6,885 nt of DNA from Candidatus Bathyarchaeota archaeon (lineage in GTDB: Archaea > Thermoproteota > Bathyarchaeia > RBG-16-48-13 > GCA-020355125), in assembly GCA_026014905.1 (NCBI GenBank), contig JAOZHK010000146.1, forward strand, positions 1 to 6,885. Reading direction: 5' to 3'. Shown here piece after piece: positions 1-5,631 of the stretch (its first letter is position 1; each line of letters begins with the position of its first letter). The notes under the pieces were generated by a model, which saw only the letters and a program-made list of their open reading frames with translations, did not search any database and was not told the origin of the DNA. The position numbers were made by a program, and so were the translations under genes.

Positions 1-216
1 ATGTAATCCAAGATAAAACACAAATAACAAAACACTGGAAGCTATAATGAACGACTGCATTAACCGTTGATTAGGTGCATCCACAGCAAATAGCGAACTA
101 ATATCATCCCGAATGTGATTGTAGTCTGATCGCAACAAACCACCCAGAATCCACATTGCCGTATAAACGACTGGACTTAACATTCCACAGATGGCTACGA
201 TCTGAACCAAATTCAT
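1..216 (-). CDS. DUF998 family membrane protein, N-terminal part, cut by left edge
   Basis: The minus strand is open from an ATG at 214-216 to the left edge, giving the first 72 residues without a stop. The protein begins MNLVQIVAICGMLSP and has a first membrane segment at about residues 4-28. A polar stretch follows (RSDYNHIRDDISSLFAVDAP), then a second hydrophobic segment from about residue 56 to the edge. A first helix containing G-x-L-S-P, followed by 'Y..IRD.IS.L' and 'AP...LM', is the usual start of DUF998 membrane proteins, whose function is not established. No Shine-Dalgarno sequence is seen. A GTG at 223-225 is the only other in-frame start before a stop. A TAAAAT hexamer (238-243, read on the minus strand) could be a -10 box and would leave a very short leader. 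The gene is transcribed divergently from the flavodoxin gene. The family call is from pattern recognition and is fairly secure. Confidence 0.68.
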   Translation of the reverse strand, partial: MNLVQIVAICGMLSPVVYTAMWILGGLLRSDYNHIRDDISSLFAVDAPNQRLMQSFIIASSVLLFVFYLGLH

Positions 217-286
217 ATTGTTCACATCATAAATTGCATTTTAGACAAGCCCATAGAGAACCTGAAATTTATCTTCTTTGATTTAG

Positions 287-306
287 GAACCGCGCGCGTT
301 TGGTTC
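287..306. repeat. Short inverted repeat in divergent intergenic region
   Basis: GAACC (287-291) and GGTTC (302-306) are perfect inverted copies separated by ten bases that are mostly alternating GC (gcgcgcgttt). The element lies between the divergent DUF998 and flavodoxin genes, about 50 bp upstream of the -35 box of the rightward promoter. It could be a regulator binding site or a weak hairpin. No T-tract follows on either strand, so it is not a standard terminator. The rest of 217-434 holds only the promoter and ribosome binding site described separately. Confidence 0.3.
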
Positions 307-358
307 TGTATGAGCGGGCTGGAGTTATTTCACATCATTTATAAAATTCACTAATTTG

Positions 359-388
359 TTGACTAACTCAGCTAGCTAGGTATATATT
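359..388 (+). promoter_or_regulatory. Sigma70-type promoter for the flavodoxin-like gene
   Basis: TTGACT (359-364) matches the -35 consensus at five of six positions. TATATT (383-388) matches the -10 consensus at five of six, with an 18-bp spacer; other registers of the same AT-run give 16 or 17 bp. Transcription would start near 395, about 40 bases before the GTG at 435. The spacer contains overlapping 8-bp palindromes, AGCTAGCT (370-377) and CTAGCTAG (372-379), where a repressor could bind. It is the best promoter-like sequence I found in the window. Confidence 0.55.
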
Positions 389-421
389 TAAGGCAACACA
401 AGGTGGTAATCGTACCTGTAT

Positions 422-426
422 AGGAG
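422..426 (+). promoter_or_regulatory. Ribosome binding site fixing the GTG start at 435
   Basis: AGGAG ends eight bases before GTG at 435. A nearby ATG at 433 is out of frame and reaches a stop after five codons. The ribosome binding site therefore supports GTG, which begins the flavodoxin beta-strand sequence (V/M)-P-Q-I-V-I-L-Y-D. Confidence 0.7.
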
Positions 427-434
427 TTCTCGAT

Positions 435-917
435 GTGCCACAAATTGTGATCCTGTATGATTCGCTGACTGGGACGACAGAGCATCTGGCAAAAACAGTT
501 GCGCAAGGCGTGCGGTCGGTAAAAGCAGTGGATCTGCAAGTCTTGAAATTAGGCCTGAAATTCTCCATCTCCATACTAAACAACCTCGATGTACGGATTG
601 TGGGATCACCGAGTATCTATAGTGATATGACGCTTCCACTTCGAACATTTCTCAAGAACCTAACCGAATTATCACAGCAACAGAAGCTGCAGTTTACAGG
701 GATCAAGGGCGCAGTTTTTGGTGTATATCAATGGGATGGTGGATGGCATGTCGATCGTATGGCACAGATACTGATGAGCCTTGATATTGAACTTGTGGTT
801 CCTCCTCTCGCGATCGTGGACCACGGAGGAGAGATGCGAATTCATCCTCAGGACCTACAGCGTGGCCGAGACCTCGGTGAAGCGGTTGCCATGGCTAGCT
901 TGGTTCCAAGATACTAA
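435..917 (+). CDS. Flavodoxin-like FMN-binding protein, single domain
   Basis: This 160-residue cytoplasmic protein matches the flavodoxin fold along its whole length. Strand beta1 (QIVILYD, residues 3-9) runs into the phosphate-binding loop S-L-T-G-T-T (10-15) and helix (EHLAKTVAQGV). A second FMN-contacting loop is VGSPSIYSD (56-64), followed by LPLRTFLKNL. The third, FGVYQWDGGW (95-104), is followed by an amphipathic helix and the typical C-terminal strand and helix. The pattern 'FG.Y.W.GG...' followed by '...L...IELV.PPL' resembles the flavodoxin domain of flavodiiron (FprA-type) proteins, but no metallo-beta-lactamase domain is encoded nearby, so the domain stands alone. It would carry electrons or reduce a quinone or another partner; the partner cannot be read from the sequence. 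Start is GTG with a clear AGGAG, under its own promoter. The next gene follows after 103 bp, so an operon is uncertain. Confidence 0.82.
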   Translation: MPQIVILYDSLTGTTEHLAKTVAQGVRSVKAVDLQVLKLGLKFSISILNNLDVRIVGSPSIYSDMTLPLRTFLKNLTELSQQQKLQFTGIKGAVFGVYQWDGGWHVDRMAQILMSLDIELVVPPLAIVDHGGEMRIHPQDLQRGRDLGEAVAMASLVPRY

Positions 918-1020
918 CGTGATCGGGATTAGGAACACCTCTACAGCCAGTTAACAAACGAAAAAACTGCCAAAACCGCTAAAAACGTTTGGTCTGAGAA
1001 TAATCAATGTGAGATGACGT

Positions 1021-1527
1021 ATGATAAACATTATTAAATTACATGGATACGCACAATTTTTACGACATCAATATCTACACACATTTGAAACCTTATCTTG
1101 GGAGGATTTTATTAAGGATCGAAGTGCGAGCTTCAATTCACTTCGAAACATCTATTTACACTCTATCGAGTGCGTTGAGTTCATTACTCGCCTCATTCAA
1201 AGCGACACTCCCTTGAATATACGACATACGCCCATCTCATTTGAAGAATATAACACCATCGAGACAATTCGAGACTATTTAGACCCAGTGGAATCCCGCT
1301 TTAACACGCTGCTCATTCAATTAACTCCAAGAGAACTGGGACGAAAAGTTGCACGTATGCATGGTAATGAGTCATCGTCAACGAGTACTGTCGAAGATCA
1401 CTTGATCCATTTATTCCAAGAGGAAATCCATCATTTTGGCGAGTTCATTGCGCTACTATGGCAGATGAACGTAAAGCCTCCTCACACAGGATGGGTGAAT
1501 TACCTTACACTCGTTGGGCAGAAATAG
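1021..1527 (+). CDS. DinB/DUF664-like four-helix-bundle protein
   Basis: The protein has 168 residues and is predominantly helical with no signal peptide. It fits the DinB-like superfamily: an N-terminal helix (FLRHQYLHTFETLSWEDF), a second helix with R-N-I-Y-L-H-S-I-E containing the first expected metal ligand, His47, and a C-terminal helix with H130-L-I-H... The last stretch reads HLIHLFQEEIHHFGEFIALL, where the classical H-x3-H ligands correspond to Glu134 and His138. The ending VKPPHTGW.NYL is also typical of DUF664-type members. These proteins bind a divalent metal; many act as thiol-dependent transferases or have unknown roles. Substitution of the middle His by Glu is known in this group but makes the activity unpredictable. 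The ATG at 1021 has only a weak GAG seven bases upstream; the ATGs at 1007 and 1014 run quickly into stops. The kinase-like gene starts 47 bp after its stop, so co-transcription is plausible. Confidence 0.7.
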   Translation: MINIIKLHGYAQFLRHQYLHTFETLSWEDFIKDRSASFNSLRNIYLHSIECVEFITRLIQSDTPLNIRHTPISFEEYNTIETIRDYLDPVESRFNTLLIQLTPRELGRKVARMHGNESSSTSTVEDHLIHLFQEEIHHFGEFIALLWQMNVKPPHTGWVNYLTLVGQK

Positions 1528-1565
1528 CACGTGCATATTATGTGCTTCATGTACTCGCAAGTTTC

Positions 1566-1569
1566 GGAG
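1566..1569 (+). promoter_or_regulatory. Ribosome binding site selecting the ATG at 1575
   Basis: GGAG lies five bases before the ATG at 1575. The open frame extends upstream to an ATG at 1458, but that stretch overlaps the 3' end of the DinB-like gene by 70 bp and encodes a sequence not typical of the kinase family. The later start is preferred. Confidence 0.55.
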
Positions 1570-1574
1570 TTACG

Positions 1575-2969
1575 ATGTTGATTAAGAATTCTACTCAGCT
1601 GCGCTCTCATGGTAATGTCGAAGGCCGAAAGACACTCTTAACCATCATGGAAGCTAGTTTACTCGCTGCTGATCCCTATCGCAATGTTCAGAAGATGGTG
1701 CGAATCGAGGATGACCAACTCCTCATTGGTCATAACGCCTTCGCCCATGAGAACACAACACGTTTACAGCTCCCCCTTGTCTTTGACCTTGAACAGATTG
1801 AAAACATCTATCTACTTGGCGGCGGCAAAGCAGTTCAACGCATGGCACAAGCCGTAGAAGATGTCCTTGGTGATTTAATTACAGGTGGCCAGATCAATGC
1901 GAAGAAAGGAGAACCTCAACGCTGTACCCGAGTGAATGTTACCTTTGCGGGTCACCCAATTCCCGATGAAGACAGTGTGAAAGGTGCACAACGAAAACAC
2001 AAGATCGAAAATCAAATTACCGATCGCGACCTCGTGTTCTACTTTAGTTCAGGCGGAGGAACAGCGACCCTCGCCTGGCCTGCCCCGGGCCTCACCTTGA
2101 ATGATATTCAAGTCGTGACCCAACTACTTTATTTTGAGAAAGGCGCGTCGATGCCAGAAAAAAATCGAGTCTTAGGGAAACTCCGAATGCCAAGAACCGG
2201 AAAAACCACCAACGCCCCCGTTATCTATATTGGATCAAGTGAGACACCTCCCACAGGACGCATCCATCATCGCGCCTTTCCCAGTGAAGATGCCATTGAT
2301 ATTCTCACGCGATATGAGTTATGGGAAAAAGTTCCTGAAGCTGTGCGAGCACACCTCCAGCGAGTACATCGAGACCCGCAATACGACGCCTATCGCCCTT
2401 TGCCTATCCATACCGAGTTCTATTATCCCCAGTTATACCGATTTCGAGTTATGGGTCCTGAATACATGCTGCACGCAGCCCAGCGTTGTGCACAGAAACA
2501 AGGCATCCAAGCACATATCATGAGTTCAAGCCTCAATGATGTCGAAGTCCAACCCATTGCTGAGACATTTGCGAATATTGCGTGTGAAATCGAGCGAAAT
2601 GGTCAACCGTTCCAACCACCCTGTATTTTGATTATAGGTGGAGAACTCACGGTTTCTACGGGTAAAACCCCAGGTATAGGTGGACGAAACCAAGAGTTTG
2701 CCCTCGCTACTGCACCGGGTATCAACGGCAGCAAATCCATCGTTGTCGCAGCACTCGATGCGGATGGTGCAGATGGACCAACAAATGTCGCTGGAGCAAT
2801 CGTGGATGGATACACGATGACGCGAGCACAGGATCGGGGCATTCGCCTCTTCGAGGACTTGAGAAATCACAATTCATACAGTGCCGTGACCAAATTGGAT
2901 GATGCAATATTCACTGGACTGCTTGGACAAAACCCCCGAAGTCTCCTCATGCTTTATATCGCCAAATGA
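1575..2969 (+). CDS. Diverged glycerate 2-kinase family (DUF4147/MOFRL) protein
   Basis: The 464-residue length is normal for the family that phosphorylates D-glycerate to 2-phosphoglycerate. Numbered from the ATG at 1575, family landmarks run in order: A-A-D-P (31-34); L-G-G-G-K-A (81-86) with the conserved Lys85; A-G-H-P-I-P-D-E (125-132); F-S-S-G-G-G-T-A (157-164); P-G-L-T-L-N-D (171-177); I-G-G-E-L-T-V (354-360); G-I-G-G-R-N-Q-E (367-374); and D-A-D-G-A-D-G-P-T (395-403) in the MOFRL domain. Several catalytic loops are not recognisable. The SDVxGD segment reads I-G-S-S-E-T-P-P (219-226), the SGPT loop reads H-H-R-A-F-P-S, the K-x-LS-x-x-KGG region reads L-G-K-L-R-M-P-R-T-G-K, and the terminal TGPTGTNV reads TGLLGQNPR (447-455). 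The alignment stays in one frame, so this is divergence and not a frameshift. It may act on another substrate or be non-catalytic; calling it glycerate kinase outright would overstate the evidence. Confidence 0.72.
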   Translation: MLIKNSTQLRSHGNVEGRKTLLTIMEASLLAADPYRNVQKMVRIEDDQLLIGHNAFAHENTTRLQLPLVFDLEQIENIYLLGGGKAVQRMAQAVEDVLGDLITGGQINAKKGEPQRCTRVNVTFAGHPIPDEDSVKGAQRKHKIENQITDRDLVFYFSSGGGTATLAWPAPGLTLNDIQVVTQLLYFEKGASMPEKNRVLGKLRMPRTGKTTNAPVIYIGSSETPPTGRIHHRAFPSEDAIDILTRYELWEKVPEAVRAHLQRVHRDPQYDAYRPLPIHTEFYYPQLYRFRVMGPEYMLHAAQRCAQKQGIQAHIMSSSLNDVEVQPIAETFANIACEIERNGQPFQPPCILIIGGELTVSTGKTPGIGGRNQEFALATAPGINGSKSIVVAALDADGADGPTNVAGAIVDGYTMTRAQDRGIRLFEDLRNHNSYSAVTKLDDAIFTGLLGQNPRSLLMLYIAK

Positions 2970-3050
2970 GCAGGATTTAGCGAGTACTAGGTAACTAGCT
3001 GAACGCGCGAGCGCAACACGTCTAGTAGTGCAGCTTGATATGTATAATGG

Positions 3051-4427
3051 TTAAATCACTCTCTGACGCCAATTCACCCGAAACAATAAAATCACAGCCA
3101 AGAGGGCCGCTGTACCATTCCCGATAGATAAACCCAGCCAGATACCTGTTGCGCCCATCCCTGCAATACTATACAATACATACGCAAAGACAACACGCAT
3201 CCCCCATAACCGTATAATTGATAACAGCATGGAGATCCTCGTTTTCCCAGCAGCATCAAATACACTATTGATTAAACGAAAGACGGCAAAACCCGGAATA
3301 AATGGGACGAAAAATGCCATGTAATGTGCGCCGAAGGCAATGACTGACGTGTCATCGACAAACGCCTGGTACATGGGGACACGCAGAAGATAGACGATCA
3401 AACTCTCGACGATAGCTATCGCTGTGAACGTGAGAAATAATTGTTTTACAATCATCCACGCGCGATTCAATTGATTAGCGCCCAGATTCTGACCAACCAT
3501 CGTTGTAACCGCACTCGCCCCACTAAAAATGATGATGTTCACGATACTGGATATGCGGTTCCCTATACCATACGCGCTTAGCAACAATCCGCTCCCGCCT
3601 AATACCCCATCCTCGATCGCGACCAATGATGTGAGCACCGTAAAGCCTAATGCAGTACTACTCAGTCCCAGAGCGGATGGCACACCAACAGTTAAAATAT
3701 GTTTCATTAACGGAAGATCTGGATGGAGATGCCGTGTCGTAATCTTGATGCCTAGACGTCCTGAAAAAAGAAGGTATAGTCCAAATAACCCTGCAGCACC
3801 CCGTGTTAGCACCGTAGTTATTGCGGCGCCCTCCGCTCCCATCGCGGGTAACCCTAACCAGCCAAATATGAAAAAGGGATCTAACGCCATATCACTAATT
3901 GCAGAAACCACTGACAAGATCATAGGTGTCCGAGTATCTCCATACCCTCGTAATAGCGATTGAAAGCCAAAATGCAAAAACATGAAAGGCAATCCTAGGA
4001 ATGAGATCCGTAGATAATTAGCTGTTACAGCGAACACATTTTCGGGGATATTCATCAATTGCAGTACACTGTCCACAAACACGTAGCCTGCCCCAGCCAC
4101 GATGGTTGACGTCACCAATAAGATAAGCACCAGCTGACCGGCGACCCGATTCGTCTGCGATCGGTCCCCAGCTCCCGTATACTGCGCCACCAATGTAGTG
4201 CCAGCCATCCCCAACCCAGCACTCATCGAAATGAATAGGAAGATGATTGGCCATGAGATTGAAGGGGCGGCGATAGCTTCAGGCCCGAGGCGACCCAACC
4301 ATAGGGCGTCGGTTAAATTATAAGCGGTTTGAAACCCGTTGGATAACATCATAGGCCATGATAACCGCAAAGCAGTACGCGTGATCCCGCTGCCTAAGAT
4401 CTGCGCGCGCATCGATGTGTCTGTCAT
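3051..4427 (-). CDS. MATE-family multidrug/cation antiporter
   Basis: This complete 458-residue integral membrane protein has about twelve hydrophobic segments in two similar halves, as expected for Na+- or H+-coupled MATE exporters of cationic drugs. Recognisable marks are N-L-T-D-A-L-W-L-G-R-L-G (37-48) in helix 1 with Asp40; V-A-Q-Y-T-G-A-G-D (80-88) in the first half and its counterpart V-G-Q-N-L-G-A-N (311-318) in the second; L-R-G-Y-G-D-T-R-T-P-M (159-169); and D-P-F-F-I-F-G...M-G-A-E-G-A-A (183-202). The tail is short and basic, consistent with a cytoplasmic end. The ATG at 4425-4427 has a weak GGAAA ten bases upstream; a second ATG five codons later is possible. The gene stands alone on this strand, converging on the kinase-like gene and diverging from the deacetylase. 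No regulator is adjacent, so substrate and induction cannot be inferred. Confidence 0.92.
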   Translation of the reverse strand: MTDTSMRAQILGSGITRTALRLSWPMMLSNGFQTAYNLTDALWLGRLGPEAIAAPSISWPIIFLFISMSAGLGMAGTTLVAQYTGAGDRSQTNRVAGQLVLILLVTSTIVAGAGYVFVDSVLQLMNIPENVFAVTANYLRISFLGLPFMFLHFGFQSLLRGYGDTRTPMILSVVSAISDMALDPFFIFGWLGLPAMGAEGAAITTVLTRGAAGLFGLYLLFSGRLGIKITTRHLHPDLPLMKHILTVGVPSALGLSSTALGFTVLTSLVAIEDGVLGGSGLLLSAYGIGNRISSIVNIIIFSGASAVTTMVGQNLGANQLNRAWMIVKQLFLTFTAIAIVESLIVYLLRVPMYQAFVDDTSVIAFGAHYMAFFVPFIPGFAVFRLINSVFDAAGKTRISMLLSIIRLWGMRVVFAYVLYSIAGMGATGIWLGLSIGNGTAALLAVILLFRVNWRQRVI

Positions 4428-4549
4428 AAGGCCAATTTCCAGTTATGTAGCAAGTGCTCTCATCAAATTGAAACATTCATCGCCAATCCGACATGCTTCC
4501 GATTCACGTGTATTGAAGTCTTAAATCCCAGTTACCAGATTATTTATTC

Positions 4550-4693
4550 ATGAAGCGATATTTTATGACAAGGATACAGACTGCATCTACTCTTATTGTC
4601 GCACGAATGGTCGTGATTGACATTATTAATTCGGAATTTTGCACCAAAACAAGAGAAGTAACAGAGCTGGCTAGTTTTATCGAGGGCAGTTAA
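4550..4693 (+). CDS. Possible small ORF or gene remnant abutting the deacetylase start
   Basis: An ATG-initiated frame of 47 codons (starting MKRYFMTRIQTASTL, ending T-E-L-A-S-F-I-E-G-S) ends in TAA at 4691-4693, immediately followed by the ATG of the deacetylase gene. The ribosome binding site of the deacetylase (GAGG at 4682-4685) lies inside its last codons, an arrangement that could couple translation. The frame is open upstream to a stop at 4514-4516. There is no Shine-Dalgarno sequence before the ATG. The sequence is helical-looking, with an aliphatic middle, and I do not recognise a family. It may be a leader peptide, the decayed C-terminus of a lost regulator or enzyme, or chance. The remainder of the 266-bp divergent region (4428-4549) shows no clear promoter or gene. 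Confidence 0.25.
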   Translation: MKRYFMTRIQTASTLIVARMVVIDIINSEFCTKTREVTELASFIEGS

Positions 4694-5581
4694 ATGGTCT
4701 TAAAAGATATTAAAGTCGCTTATGGCGTGCATGTCGACGCAGTTGCTGGATGGCTTGGATCATATAGTGGAGAAGATTCGCCCTGTGACATTTCGCGAGG
4801 CATATTTGCAGGTGAAATTGGTGTTCCACGTTTACTTAAATTATTCGCCAAATTCGACATTCAAGCCACGTGGTTTATCCCTGGGCATTCTCTCGAAACC
4901 TTTCCTCATCAAATGCAGCAAGTCGTGGCGCAAGGTCATAACGTTGGTCTGCATGGCTACTCCCACGAAAATCCACTCGCGTTAACACCCTATCAGGAAG
5001 AAAAGATTTTAGTCAAAACAATTAACCTCCTTACCAAGCTAGCTGGTACAAAACCCATGGGATACGTTGCACCGTGGTGGGAACTCAGTCAAGTTACTGC
5101 GCAACTGCTCATTAAACACGGGATCAAATATGATCACAGTTTAATGCACAATGACTTTCACTGCTATTACGTTCGCGTCAATGATAGATGGCATCCCATC
5201 GATTACAGCAAAGATCCCGACGAATGGATGAAGCCTTTCGAGTATGGTCAGACAACGGATCTCATTGAAATTCCGGCAAACTGGTATCTGGATGATTTGC
5301 CACCGATGATGTTCATTAAGAAAGCTCCGAACAGTTTTGGCTGGATACACCCAGACGTTATCTTCAATTTATGGAAAGATCAATTTGATTTTCTCTATCG
5401 CGAATATGACGAGGGCGTGTTTCCAATGACCATCCATCCTGACGTCAGTGGACGCGCTCAATGCATTCTTATGCATGAACGGTGGATCCAGTACGTCAAT
5501 AAGCATCCAGGTGTTACGTTTTGTACCATGGAGGATATTGCGAACGATTTCGCCACTAAGAACGCAAGGCAGGATAGTTGA
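4694..5581 (+). CDS. CE4 polysaccharide deacetylase-family amidohydrolase, HpPgdA/imidase-like
   Basis: The protein has 295 residues, no signal peptide and no membrane anchor, so it is probably cytoplasmic. It belongs to the metal-dependent CE4 (NodB-like) group that includes Helicobacter pylori PgdA and bacterial cyclic imide hydrolases. Asp15 in V-H-V-D-A-V and the pair His87 and His91 in G-L-H-G-Y-S-H-E supply the metal site. Further family blocks are G-E-D-S-P (26-30), S-R-G-I-F-A-G-E (34-41), T-W-F-I-P-G-H-S (59-66), Y-V-A-P-W-W-E (124-130), Y-D-H-S-L-M-H-N-D (146-154), [10 protein letters not shown] (192-201) and T-I-H-P-D-V-S-G-R (246-254) with His248. Lacking export, it is unlikely to act on extracellular cell wall; opening of cyclic imides or ureides or deacylation of a small amide fits better, by analogy with PuuE and imidase. 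The ATG has GAGG eight bases upstream. The neighbouring M20 gene is convergent, so the two are not an operon. Confidence 0.85.
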   Translation: MVLKDIKVAYGVHVDAVAGWLGSYSGEDSPCDISRGIFAGEIGVPRLLKLFAKFDIQATWFIPGHSLETFPHQMQQVVAQGHNVGLHGYSHENPLALTPYQEEKILVKTINLLTKLAGTKPMGYVAPWWELSQVTAQLLIKHGIKYDHSLMHNDFHCYYVRVNDRWHPIDYSKDPDEWMKPFEYGQTTDLIEIPANWYLDDLPPMMFIKKAPNSFGWIHPDVIFNLWKDQFDFLYREYDEGVFPMTIHPDVSGRAQCILMHERWIQYVNKHPGVTFCTMEDIANDFATKNARQDS

Positions 5582-5585
5582 AAGA

Positions 5586-5630
5586 GAAGATCCCTCGCCT
5601 ACATGAAGCGAGTATCTTCCTTATCTTTTA
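5586..5630. terminator. Bidirectional terminator between convergent hydrolase genes
   Basis: GAAGAT (5586-5591) pairs with ATCTTC (5614-5619), and CTCGC (5594-5598) pairs with GCGAG (5608-5612), enclosing a nine-base loop; a CC/T internal bulge separates the two helices. On the plus strand the hairpin is followed by a T-rich run (5621-5629). On the minus strand it is followed by TCTCTTTC. It fills most of the 50 bp between the deacetylase stop and the M20 stop and probably serves both genes. Confidence 0.7.
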
Positions 5631-5631
5631 G

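Noticed and set aside
310..354. 14-codon plus-strand frame starting at the ATG at 310
   Set aside because: It is too short, has no ribosome binding site, and lies upstream of the predicted promoter.
970..992. CCAAA...TTTGG inverted repeat before the DinB-like gene
   Set aside because: Only five pairs with a 13-base A-rich loop; likely by chance in an A-rich intergenic region.
1458..1574. Upstream extension of the kinase-like frame to an ATG at 1458
   Set aside because: It overlaps the DinB-like gene in another frame, encodes no family-like sequence, and a better start with GGAG exists at 1575.
2526..2907. Minus-strand open frames opposite the 3' part of the kinase-like gene
   Set aside because: They overlap each other and a conserved family protein on the other strand; compositions are unlike real proteins.
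2997..3035. Possible terminator between the kinase-like and MATE genes (AGCTG...CAGCT with an inner GCGC/GCGC)
   Set aside because: The outer stem is only five pairs, the interior does not pair continuously, and no T-tract follows on either strand.
3529..3963. 144-codon plus-strand frame inside the MATE gene
   Set aside because: It is a Pro/Asn/Arg-rich antisense shadow of a membrane protein, with no family resemblance.
4617..4622. TTGACA as a -35 box for the deacetylase gene
   Set aside because: No acceptable -10 hexamer lies 16-19 bp downstream; the sequence there is TTTTGC-like.
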